A stretch of 57,948 bases of DNA. Origin: an uncultured Oscillibacter sp. GTDB taxonomy: Bacteria > Bacillota > Clostridia > Oscillospirales > Oscillospiraceae. The position numbers and the translations under genes were made by a program. The notes below the pieces were generated by a model. The model had not been told where the DNA came from. It ran no database searches and saw nothing but the letters and a program-made list of their open reading frames with translations. This document shows, piece after piece, positions 1 through 7,420 of this stretch. Positions within the stretch are counted from its first letter, which is position 1, and each line of letters opens with the position of its first letter. The stretch is taken from the NCBI GenBank assembly GCA_910584995.1, contig CAJUDW010000015.1, positions 1 to 57,948 on the forward strand, in the 5' to 3' direction.

Positions 1-27
1 CTCCCAATTCGCTTTTGTGTTCCCGGT
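1..27 (-). repeat. 27-bp coding-type repeat, copy 1 (inverted relative to 3885-3911)
   Basis: Read on the minus strand this begins ACCGGGAACAC and ends CGAATTGGGA plus one base. It matches 3885-3911 on the plus strand at 23 of 27 positions. Three of the four differences fall at third codon positions of a shared frame. The two copies face each other across the sigma factor/IS1595/Mrr segment. Confidence 0.6.
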
Positions 28-96
28 GACTAAAATCCGATGTTCTAGTGTATAAGCATTCATTTCTACAAAATAATCTGAATTTATCTTGTCCAT
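1..96 (-). CDS. Partial unknown protein running off the left edge
   Basis: An ATG at 94-96 on the minus strand opens a frame of about 32 codons that leaves the window. I do not recognise the family. The stretch ending TGNTKANWE has a counterpart on the plus strand at about 3846-3911 (TGNTKSNWD). The DNA differences between the two are mostly at third codon positions, which argues that this is real coding sequence. There is no convincing ribosome binding site before the ATG, so this could equally be an internal part of a broken gene. Confidence 0.35.
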   Translation of the reverse strand, partial: MDKINSDYFVEMNAYTLEHRILVTGNTKANWE

Positions 97-117
97 GATG
101 CGTGTGCAAATTTCAAG

Positions 118-152
118 AAGAAAGCTGCCCCAAAATCGGAGCAGCCTTTTTT
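118..152 (-). terminator. Terminator of the sigma/anti-sigma operon
   Basis: The hairpin arms are GCTGCCCC (124-131) and GGAGCAGC (138-145), with one mismatch and a six-base loop, flanked by A/T runs. It lies 20 bases after the stop of the anti-sigma gene and in its transcription direction runs into a T-rich stretch. Confidence 0.6.
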
Positions 153-170
153 CAAAACAAGGGCATGAAT

Positions 171-908
171 CTACTTAATATTTCTCAAAGCGTCTAACAC
201 ATTTTCCAGTTCCGCTGTATCAGTAAAAACGCCAATATAGTAATCTCCAGAATGAATATAAGCCGCCTCATCTTTTTCAAGAAGCGATATTGTTATATCC
301 TCCTGACTGGAATAAATGCTTATATCAGTTTCCGGTTCATAGTTCATAACACATACAGTAAAAGAGTCTCCGAGTAGTTCCGGATTGGGTACAACCTCTC
401 CGCCGTCCTCTGCAAATTCTGGTTCTGGTATCTCGCCGGTAATGTATTCAATTCTCAACATATTATACTGGGTTCCATCTTTCATCGTTGTGTTATAAAC
501 GCTTCCGCGCCCATAGTGAAAACCGTCTGGCAACTGATTGGGAAGGTGTTCTGCTAATGGATGTGCCAAGGTTTCTTCTTCTGTCAGGCTTGCCACTTCT
601 GCCGATTCTACATTTTCTTCGCTCTCGGTGCTAGGATATACGGCAACGCTGTATGTTGATGTCATCCCATCGCTGTTTCCGGCATCAATTCCAGCAGTGC
701 CGCCAGTACCGGGAATCGAAATTCCACCGGGTATTGTTGAAGAATCCTGCTGTAAAAGAGCAGTAGTGCCTGCAACAATAAGGCACAGGCAAGCTGCCAT
801 TGCACCCCAAGCCTTCCAATTCATTTTTTTCTTCATAGTTATTTTAGCCCCTTTCACAATGTCGTCATCAAGTTCACCAAGGACTTCAAAGAAATCTTCT
901 TTTCTCAT
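171..908 (-). CDS. Putative membrane anti-sigma factor
   Basis: This 245-residue protein has a short acidic cytoplasmic N-terminus, one membrane helix at about residues 33-52, and an extracytoplasmic region with a low-complexity Gly/Ser/Thr linker followed by a folded domain. That is the usual layout of membrane anti-sigma factors, which hold a partner sigma factor until a signal arrives. Its ATG overlaps the stop of the sigma gene (ATGA at 905-908), so translation of the two is coupled. I see no zinc-binding HxxxCxxC motif, so it would not be a ZAS-type protein. The role is inferred from the gene pair and topology, not from a recognised domain. Confidence 0.6.
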   Translation of the reverse strand: MRKEDFFEVLGELDDDIVKGAKITMKKKMNWKAWGAMAACLCLIVAGTTALLQQDSSTIPGGISIPGTGGTAGIDAGNSDGMTSTYSVAVYPSTESEENVESAEVASLTEEETLAHPLAEHLPNQLPDGFHYGRGSVYNTTMKDGTQYNMLRIEYITGEIPEPEFAEDGGEVVPNPELLGDSFTVCVMNYEPETDISIYSSQEDITISLLEKDEAAYIHSGDYYIGVFTDTAELENVLDALRNIK

Positions 909-1465
909 ATCTCAAAGCCCCTTTCTGTCAAATATGCTTTTAACTCTTTTCTTGTCCGTTCCAGTGTCTTTGATACGGTTCCCTGCAACATTCCATTGTC
1001 ATGTGCAATTTCTGTGACTGAGTCCGCATACCAATAGCGCCGTACAAATATATTTCGCTTGCTTACCGAAAGACTTCTGACGAATGAATTGATAGCCTTT
1101 ATTAGTTCCTGACGGTCAATGATTTGCTCCACATCATCAACGTCCGATATGCAGTCGGTCAATTCGTCTAAAACAAGTGTTATTTTTTCCCCACCGCGTT
1201 TTTCGGTATGATTGTGCTTGTACCTGTTAAAAGCTAGGTTCCGTGTGATTTTACCGAGGAATGTTGCCAACTGTTCAGGCCAATGAGTTGGCATGGAGTT
1301 CCAGGCGTTTAGATAGGTATCATTGACACATTCCTCTGCATCTTCTTCATTGTTTAAAATATTCCTTGCAATAGCTTTGCAGTAATGACCATATTTATCG
1401 GATGTTACTTTTATGGCTTGGTCATTCCTATCCCAATAGAGCTGGATTATGCCATTATCATCCAT
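905..1465 (-). CDS. ECF-type RNA polymerase sigma factor
   Basis: This 186-residue sigma-70 family protein has region 2 near the start (DAEECVNDTYLNAW, promoter melting/-10 recognition) and a C-terminal region 4 helix-turn-helix (SVTEIAHDNGMLQGTVSKTL). There is no region 1 or 3, as in ECF sigma factors. The start chosen is the ATG at 1465, because GGAGG sits seven bases before it; an upstream in-frame start lacks such a site. It is co-transcribed with the membrane protein that follows, a likely anti-sigma factor. Similar pairs are common both on clostridial chromosomes and on integrated elements, and the target regulon cannot be told from this window. Confidence 0.85.
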   Translation of the reverse strand: MDDNGIIQLYWDRNDQAIKVTSDKYGHYCKAIARNILNNEEDAEECVNDTYLNAWNSMPTHWPEQLATFLGKITRNLAFNRYKHNHTEKRGGEKITLVLDELTDCISDVDDVEQIIDRQELIKAINSFVRSLSVSKRNIFVRRYWYADSVTEIAHDNGMLQGTVSKTLERTRKELKAYLTERGFEI

Positions 1466-1571
1466 ACAAATCCTCCTTCCACCTATATACACAACTTCTA
1501 GGCAAAAATCTGACACCTATTTTGAAAAATTTTTTTCTTATTATATCATACTGCCTACATGATATCATTAA

Positions 1572-1601
1572 AAATGGGCCAGAACAGTGTCTGGCCCATT
1601 T
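1572..1601 (-). terminator. Terminator downstream of the IS1595-type transposase
   Basis: A perfect 12-bp stem (AAATGGGCCAGA / TCTGGCCCATTT) with a six-base loop. In the minus direction it follows the transposase stop by 14 bases and is followed by TTAATG, so it would insulate the sigma operon from transposase read-through. Confidence 0.65.
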
Positions 1602-1615
1602 CAAAATCATTATTA

Positions 1616-2806
1616 TCACACCACATTAGGGAATTGACCTTTGGTGTTAATGTCAAGCGGACGAGATTTTATGCTGTCATAGGATTCTTTGTAATCATCC
1701 CAACTGTCTGCAAGAGTACGTTTGAGTAGAATAACCCTTTCATCCAGTGATAAACCTTTATGTATCCATTGCCATGTAAACAAAGCCATGTATTGATTCA
1801 AATACTTTGTTGCTGGGATACGTTCTGCTGATTCTGGCATGAATTTTTCTATCTGTGAATGAATTCCATTGACATTTGCAAGATTATATCTGCCTTCAGT
1901 GTGCTTATCTGCTTTGATTTGAACATGACGAATATTTTCGCTCTTTGCCAAAATCGGATAGGCTGAATGACTGTCAGTAATTAGAGTGCTATCACTATCA
2001 AAATGCCCTGATAACAATTTTTTAACATCTTCTGTTTCTAATCTGCCAACAGAAACAGGTTTTGCTATTAAGTTCTTTTCATCATCCGCCGCAACAACAA
2101 TACAGGCCTGTTCATTGCTGATTCCTCTTTTGTATCTCTTGGTGTTCTCCCGCAGTTCCTTTAAATAACCTGGTATTGATATTACCCTCGTCCATAGACC
2201 ATGCTTTTTCAAATATTCCTCTTGATCTGCGTTGGAACAGTTATGCCTGGGAAATCTTTTCAATGTGAATATGAAAAACTCCGGGTCGCGTTTACCTTTA
2301 AATGATACAGTACAAAAACATTCATCACATTGCACTTCACCTTCAAATTTGAAATTATGTTTCCCCTCTGTATCTAATACACTATATTGCGCCATCATCC
2401 GTTGAAAAAGAATGTCCATGACCTTTAATTTGTGCTGTGCCGCTGTTGATCTACTGACATTCATCTTTTGAGCAAGATTCCCAATTGTTTGATTCTCTAC
2501 AATCCCCACATATAAAGCTGCAAGTTGTGTATCTGACAGACGAGAGTTTTGGTCAAGTATATCTATGTCAGACGAAAATGTCTTACCACAATCCTTACAA
2601 ATTATTCTTGGAGTACCCTTTTTAGACTTTCCATGCTTTTTAATCCTGATACTCCCACAGAATGGACAACTATCCGACGTTTTAATTTCCTTTTTCCCTT
2701 TACTTTCCGACCTTTTTGCTTGTGCCATGATTATCAGTTCATCCAGTTGGTCAGCTGTCAAACTATCAAGGCCACCCTTCAACGCTTCGTTGAAGAAGTC
2801 GGACAT
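1616..2806 (-). mobile_element. IS1595-family transposase (ISXO2-like DDE)
   Basis: This 396-residue transposase is full length for the family. The N-terminal zinc ribbon has two CxxC pairs (CPFC near residue 47, CKDC near 70), followed by an HTH-like stretch (IGNLAQKMNVSRSTAAQHK). The ISXO2-like catalytic domain follows, with acidic residues in DECF, in LITDSHSAYP and in HSQIEKFM. The zinc ribbon plus ISXO2 domain order defines IS1595-type elements. It has a clear AGGAGG site before the ATG at 2806. I could not find matching terminal inverted repeats between 1500 and 2860, so the element's ends are not called and it may be immobile. Confidence 0.85.
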
Positions 2807-2860
2807 TGTAAAACCTCCTAATGCTATTAAATTGTTTGCACCCTCTGCGGTGCTTACCCT

Positions 2861-3538
2861 TCAACCATAGTCAAGACTTGCTAGAATCGCTTTTTTCTGC
2901 CGCTCGAGTGCCATCCTCCGATATTTGAGAGCTTTTTGTTGTAAGCGTTCCTCCTCCTTCAAGTATTCCTCCGCCATATCAAAATCAGATTGGAGTTGAA
3001 GTCTGTACTCGTCTTTATCACTTAATTCTGGTACAATATGCTCTTGTTCAGTTGCTACAGCTCGTTTAGCGTATTCTGCGTTTTTAATTGCACTCGAAAT
3101 AATTATTCCCAATAAACCAGTATGTTGATATTTTGCTTTCTTGGAATTACAAGTGTCTTTAATTTCATCCCATTCAGAATCTGCAATGATCTCTACACCC
3201 AATTTTTTGGCATAAGTTCTGGCATTGAATGTCACTTCGTTATTGGTAATGACAACGGGCTTTCCAATATTATTGTAAAATGCCGCTCCAGAATAAACCT
3301 CTTGAATTGGGCCCTTGCCCAAAGGCTTGTTGTAATACTTGCATTGAATGTAATATGAATATTTAACCCCTTGAATATTCACACTCGCTTCAATGTCAAT
3401 ACCTCCATCATTAGCTTTACCTACTCTGTTAGCTGTGAGTCCAGCCAGTCGAAGAAAGTCTACCGTTTTGTTTTCAAACTCTGTACCTGAATAGCAATTG
3501 TTAAAGACGATGTTCTCAGGAATGATGTTCGCCTACAT
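2861..3538 (-). pseudogene. Mrr-type restriction endonuclease, amber at codon 2
   Basis: The frame encodes an Mrr_cat-type nuclease: an N-terminal GTEFENKTVDFL helix, then GGIDIE and, about 20 residues on, IQCKYY. These give the D...(Q)xK active site of PD-(D/E)XK enzymes, followed by GPIQEVYSGAAFY and a VVITN strand. The C-terminal ~80 residues are charged and coiled-coil-like. Upstream, AGGAGG is eight bases from an ATG (3536-3538), but the very next codon is TAG (3533-3535), and then the family sequence begins (ANIIPEN). The next usable start, GTG at 3382, would drop the GGID aspartate. Either the gene is dead by a single C-to-T change, or it depends on an unusual start or suppression. Confidence 0.75.
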
Positions 3539-3793
3539 GATGTATGCCTCCTAAAAAAGTATTGAACTGTTTTTTAAGTTCAACACCACATAGAGGAAGT
3601 CAGTACAACACGCTATATGTTCCATTTGGTCGATGATGTATTAGGCCTTTTAACTGTTCAGCCCTCGAACAGAATGATTGATAATATAAGCGAACATGAG
3701 TAGCTGTCTTTTTCTACTCTCAAAATTCATTTCTTGAAATTCAGAACAATGACCAAAAACAAGATGGTGAAACTGTTTATTATAACGAAAGCC
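3539..3793. other. Intergenic stretch without a recognised gene
   Basis: An AT-rich stretch upstream of the Mrr gene. A minus-strand frame shows protein-like sequence but is cut by two stops within about 20 codons, so it is at most a decayed remnant. The Mrr ribosome binding site AGGAGG lies at about 3547-3552. No promoter could be chosen with confidence. Confidence 0.4.
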
Positions 3794-3832
3794 AAAAAGA
3801 GACTGTCCACCTATGGTGAGCAGTCTCTTTTT
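3794..3832. terminator. Bidirectional terminator at the left end of the CIS operon
   Basis: A perfect 12-bp stem, AAAAAGAGACTG / CAGTCTCTTTTT, with a 15-base loop and T runs in both directions. It follows the last CIS gene by 40 bases on the minus strand and would stop that operon. Confidence 0.7.
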
Positions 3833-3872
3833 GCAGCTGTTGTATAATTATTGCATTGATATAAATATTTAT

Positions 3873-4265
3873 TCAGAAGATTCTACCGGGAACACGAAGT
3901 CGAATTGGGACAAAATTTATGGTATCCACAAACTGCTGCCCGCAGTGGGGGCACGTCACTTGGATCTGCGGCTTTTCCGCCTTGTTGATGGTGTCGTACA
4001 TATCCTGCAAAAACTCCATGTCGGCCACGAACAATCCCTCGATCACCTCCGGCGTTACCTCTGTCAGCGTGCCTAACATGGTAACGACTTTGCTGAGGAT
4101 CAGCGGGTTCATATAGCTTTCGTCCGCTTTCACCCTGGGATCCCGCAGGGCGCTCAATTCATCGCCCGCGGTAGCCAGCCGCATCCTGCCCTCCCGATGG
4201 AGTGTCCCCTCCGCATCCGCGTAGCCGCGGGGAAGGCGGAACGGGTACATAGTTTGAAGTTCCAT
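3873..4265 (-). CDS. CIS/phage tail assembly-type protein, C-terminus possibly replaced
   Basis: This 130-residue protein begins MYPFRLPRGYADAEGTLH and continues with an acidic helical body. It matches my recollection of the small proteins that follow the tube gene in T4-like tails and contractile injection systems, where they are annotated as phage tail assembly proteins. A CPHC pair near residue 105 may bind zinc or be a remnant. It is the last gene of the operon, 14 bases after the tube gene. The final residues (about VPIRLRVPGRIF) are antisense to a repeat shared with the left edge of the window, so the natural end may be lost. The chaperone role is inferred from position and resemblance only. 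Confidence 0.6.
   Translation of the reverse strand: MELQTMYPFRLPRGYADAEGTLHREGRMRLATAGDELSALRDPRVKADESYMNPLILSKVVTMLGTLTEVTPEVIEGLFVADMEFLQDMYDTINKAEKPQIQVTCPHCGQQFVDTINFVPIRLRVPGRIF
3885..3911 (+). repeat. 27-bp coding-type repeat, copy 2
   Basis: Plus-strand counterpart of 1-27 (23/27 identical). Read on the plus strand with the preceding bases it gives NYCIDINIYSED then TGNTKSNWD, resembling DYFVEMNAY and TGNTKANWE at the left edge. It overlaps the last 13 codons of the CIS gene at 3873-4265 in antisense. This suggests that the C-terminus of that CIS gene is foreign sequence picked up at a recombination junction. Confidence 0.5.
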
Positions 4266-4279
4266 TTACGATCCCTCCC

Positions 4280-4714
4280 TTACTTCGTCCGCGTGATTCC
4301 CTCCGTCACCAATTCCAGGCTTTCAATAGCGATCTCATTACTGGTGGCGTTAAAGTCGGGAGCGGTATACTTGGTGGGCCACGCCTTTTCCAGCTGCCAG
4401 GATGCAACCTCGCTCATCTCATCATCCATCAGGGTAATGACGACGGTTTTCCTGGTGGCCTTGCCGGACTGGATTTCCTTGATCCAATTCCAGAACACCT
4501 GGGAATCGGTTGTGCCGCGCTTGAGGGTCACGTTGGAGTATTTTAGGATGCCTGGCTGCTTGCCGGGGGTCTTGCCTGCCATGTTGCCCTCCCGGTACTC
4601 AATCGGGTCTGCGGTGATATCCGGGGAGGACACCTCGGAGAAACCGGCTTCCTCGGATTGGTCGATCAGCACTTTGTAATTGTACTTTTTGAACGGATAA
4701 ATGATTTCTGCCAT
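4280..4714 (-). CDS. CIS tail tube protein (gp19-like)
   Basis: This 144-residue protein belongs to the T4 gp19-like tube family. It opens with a YPFKKYNYKVLID strand, continues with GFSEVSSPDITADPIEYREG and the conserved KYSNVTLKRG stretch, then WNWIKEIQSGK, and ends with a strand containing IAIESLELVTEG. Tube rings stack inside the contractile sheath and form the channel driven into the target. The length is normal for the family. It follows the sheath gene by 22 bases. Only one tube paralogue is present here, whereas Afp/PVC-type systems usually carry two. Confidence 0.85.
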   Translation of the reverse strand: MAEIIYPFKKYNYKVLIDQSEEAGFSEVSSPDITADPIEYREGNMAGKTPGKQPGILKYSNVTLKRGTTDSQVFWNWIKEIQSGKATRKTVVITLMDDEMSEVASWQLEKAWPTKYTAPDFNATSNEIAIESLELVTEGITRTK

Positions 4715-4736
4715 AACGCGTTTCCCTCCTTACCGG

Positions 4737-6452
4737 TTAAGAAGCAGACTGGGTGATCTGGGTGATGCGGAAAATGACAAACTCCGCGGGCCGGACAGGG
4801 GCTACGCCGATCTCGCAGATCAGCCGCCCGTTGAGGATGTCATCCTGGGTCATGGTGTTGTGGCCCACATCCACATAATACGCCTGTTCCGGCGTGGAAC
4901 CGGCCAGCGCGCCCATGCGCCGCTGGGTCTCCAGGAACAGGGAGATAGTCCCCCGTACCCGGGACCACAGGCCCTCGTCGTTGGGTTCAAAGACTACCCA
5001 GCCGGTATTGGCGCGGATGGATTCCTCCAGGAAGATAAACAGCCGGCGGACATTGACATATTTCCAGTTCCCATCGCTGGAACAGGTGCGGGCGCCCCAT
5101 ACCCGGATGCCCTGGCCAGGGATGGCCCGGATCAGGTTGACGCCGTTGGGATTGAGTTTGCCCTGCTCGGCGGCGTTGTAATTCACCGACAGCCCGGTGC
5201 AGCCTTGGACGGTTTCATTGGCGGGAGCCTTGAATACGCCCCTCTGGATATCTGTGCGGGCATAGATGCCGCACATAGAGCCGGAAGGCGGAAGGAAGGT
5301 GGGGCGCTTCAGCAGGGGATCGTAGACCTGTACCCAGGGGGCGTAGAGGGCTGCGTAGGAGGTGTCGTAGGCGCTGCGGTGTCGGTTCAGCCCGTCCACC
5401 GCTGTGCAGCCCAGCGGTGCGTCCAGCACGGCAAAGCGGCTGGCCAGCCCCTCGCAGTGGGCAATCAGCTTGGCCTGTACGTTGGCGTCGGTGACGCCGG
5501 GGACCGCCATGATGGACACATCGGCGATCTCCTGGAAGGCCTCGATACCGGAGCGCTTGCCGGGGCCCAGGTCGGCGCCGTTGAAGGTTCCGGCGTTGAC
5601 GCTGTCCATCGTGCCGTTCAGCCCGCCGCTGAGTTCAATACGGAGGTTCTCCGCATCCGGGCCCGCCCCCAGCAAAGAGAGCGGATCGCCGGCATCCTCC
5701 GGCAGATGCAGCGTCATGGAGGCCATAGTGGATTTTTCCAGCGCCGCAAGGAGATAGTCGGGAGCGGCGGGGTTCAAGGAACAGCCGGGATAGTTCTCCT
5801 CCTGTCCGCCGCAGCGGATCACCATATCCACGCCGCAGGCTTCCAGCGTGCGGGCGGGGACAAGGGCCGTATCTACCGCGTCCTCGGGCAGTTCTGTGTG
5901 GAAGGAAACCAGCATCCCGTTTAAGGCGGTGACTTTGAAATAGGCTACAGCGCCCTCTGTGCGGTAGGCGGCCAAGTCGCCCACCCGGAACCCGGCGGCA
6001 TTTTTCAGGCGGTACTGCTTCCCGCCCACGCCGTCCTGCGCCTCCAGAATCTGCGTCCTGGCCCGGGTGCTTCTGGAGAAGAATACCTGCATGGTGTTTG
6101 CCCATGCGCCGGGATTCTGCGCCTGTACCATGACGGGCCCCTCCCCGCTTTTGGCGCAGGCAGCGTCCTCCGGGGCCGCGCGCATGACATAGCAGGTGCT
6201 GCCCCCGTTGGTAAAAAACTGTTCCACCGCATTGGGCAGATAGCGGTACGATCCATATTCCAGTTCCGAGAGGTAGCCGCCGAACCGGCGCTGGTATTCG
6301 GCAAAGCTGGTCAGCAGGACGGGCCTCCCTGTGACCGGCCCCTTTTCCGCCAGGCCCACAAACCCGGCTGTGCTGGTCCCGACGCCCTCCATGGCCTTGA
6401 CGCCGGAATCAAACTCCTCCACGTATACGCCTGGAGACAAATATTCTGCCAT
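4737..6452 (-). CDS. CIS/phage tail sheath protein
   Basis: This 571-residue protein opens with AEYLSPGVYVEEFDSG and GTSTAGFVGLAEKGP, the hallmark N-terminus of contractile sheath proteins. It has a variable middle domain and the conserved C-terminal region (WKYVNVRRLFIFLEESI, then an end domain with QAYYVDV and GRLICEIGVAPVRPAEFV) that links sheath subunits and contracts. Length fits phage/eCIS sheaths. The ATG at 6452 is preferred over an upstream TTG because AGAAGG precedes it. The gene lies between the PAAR-like gene and the tube gene. It shows that a contractile machine, not a siphophage tail, is encoded here. Confidence 0.92.
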   Translation of the reverse strand: MAEYLSPGVYVEEFDSGVKAMEGVGTSTAGFVGLAEKGPVTGRPVLLTSFAEYQRRFGGYLSELEYGSYRYLPNAVEQFFTNGGSTCYVMRAAPEDAACAKSGEGPVMVQAQNPGAWANTMQVFFSRSTRARTQILEAQDGVGGKQYRLKNAAGFRVGDLAAYRTEGAVAYFKVTALNGMLVSFHTELPEDAVDTALVPARTLEACGVDMVIRCGGQEENYPGCSLNPAAPDYLLAALEKSTMASMTLHLPEDAGDPLSLLGAGPDAENLRIELSGGLNGTMDSVNAGTFNGADLGPGKRSGIEAFQEIADVSIMAVPGVTDANVQAKLIAHCEGLASRFAVLDAPLGCTAVDGLNRHRSAYDTSYAALYAPWVQVYDPLLKRPTFLPPSGSMCGIYARTDIQRGVFKAPANETVQGCTGLSVNYNAAEQGKLNPNGVNLIRAIPGQGIRVWGARTCSSDGNWKYVNVRRLFIFLEESIRANTGWVVFEPNDEGLWSRVRGTISLFLETQRRMGALAGSTPEQAYYVDVGHNTMTQDDILNGRLICEIGVAPVRPAEFVIFRITQITQSAS

Positions 6453-6473
6453 TTGCAATACCTTCTTTCCTTT

Positions 6474-6860
6474 TTATAGCTGCACGCTGGTTTGCCCGGC
6501 AAACTGTACGGCAATCTGGCCGCCCCACGCGCACATCAATTTACTGTCATTGGAGATGGCGGGCAGCCCGCCGATGGATACCTTGGGGGAGGGGGTCAGC
6601 CATGGCCCGGCGGGGACCGGGACGCAGGGCATGGGAGTAAGCGCGCCCAGCGCCGCTGAGGTAGCGGCGGCAACCGTTGGGTTGCCGAGGCTGCTGCACA
6701 TCCCGAAGGGCGGGATATTGACGGCAGGGGCCATATCCGTCATGACGCCTGCGGGCCGCCCATTGATCATAACTCTTGGTACGGGCAAGGCGCTGAATGT
6801 TGCCGGCATAGAGCCGAACGGGCAGTTCAGCACGGCCCCTGTACAGAGGCAAAAACTCAT
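6474..6860 (-). CDS. PAAR-like (DUF4280) spike-tip protein
   Basis: This 128-residue protein has the DUF4280/PAAR-like pattern: C-x-CTGAxLxCxFG at the N-terminus, PAVNIPPFGMCSSLGNP in the middle, TPMPCVPVPAGPW, and a C-terminal MCAWGG. Spaced cysteines and glycines fold into a small metal-stabilised tip. Such proteins cap the needle of secretion systems or attach effectors to it. Its ATG overlaps the stop of the DUF4255 gene upstream (ATGA, 6857-6860), so the two are translationally coupled. No effector domain is fused to it. Confidence 0.8.
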   Translation of the reverse strand: MSFCLCTGAVLNCPFGSMPATFSALPVPRVMINGRPAGVMTDMAPAVNIPPFGMCSSLGNPTVAAATSAALGALTPMPCVPVPAGPWLTPSPKVSIGGLPAISNDSKLMCAWGGQIAVQFAGQTSVQL

Positions 6861-7420
6861 TTTTTATCCCCGCCTTTCCGTTTGGCAGTAAGCTGGAATT
6901 CACGGACAGGCGGCGTGCGGCGGATGCGCGTACTGGGAATCCGCACCGGCTCCAGCGTCAGATAGACAGCGGGCTGCAGGGGGCTGCCCAGGCCCTGCCA
7001 CAAAGCGATCTTTTCCGGCCGCTCCAGTTCATGGAAGGCGGCTTTCACCCGCTGGCCGCCTGCCTCCAGCGGCTCCATGCTGTGCACCGCCCGTATTGCC
7101 GCTTCCAGCAGTACCATTTCGTCCAAAGCGCTCATACTGTCGAAGGGTGCCCTGCGGTTTGCGTACAGCAGGAAGTGGAGAGCCAGCAGGCAGTCCGGAT
7201 GCTGCCGCGTATCCGCGCTTACCCGGACGGCGGGCGGCGGGCCACAGGGCCGCACCTCCTCGATATCGTGGAGGAATACGCCAAAGCGGTAGTCCGTTTC
7301 CGCGCCCGGGCAGGCCAGCTTGATATCCTCCTCCGGATCCAGCACCACAGGCGACATTTCCCTCCGCAGCCGCTCCAGGAGCAGATTGCCGATCCCTTCG
7401 AAAACAGGTTTCCCATTCAT
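6857..7420 (-). CDS. DUF4255 / Pvc16-like CIS protein
   Basis: This 187-residue protein is of the DUF4255 (Pvc16 N-terminal) type: FEGIGNLLLERLRREM at the start, a VFLHDIEEV strand, LLALHFLLYANR in the centre and a PAVYLTLEPVRI strand near the end. In extracellular CIS the homologue is the cap/terminator that closes the distal end of tube and sheath. I start it at the ATG at 7420, which overlaps the stop of the MORN gene by ATGA. Residues after ~170 are basic and probably disordered. Confidence 0.78.
   Translation of the reverse strand: MNGKPVFEGIGNLLLERLRREMSPVVLDPEEDIKLACPGAETDYRFGVFLHDIEEVRPCGPPPAVRVSADTRQHPDCLLALHFLLYANRRAPFDSMSALDEMVLLEAAIRAVHSMEPLEAGGQRVKAAFHELERPEKIALWQGLGSPLQPAVYLTLEPVRIPSTRIRRTPPVREFQLTAKRKGGDKK

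Noticed and set aside
2807..2860. Right terminal inverted repeat of the IS1595-type element (GGGTAAGCACC...)
   Set aside because: No matching sequence was found on the other side between 1500 and 1616, so element ends cannot be supported.
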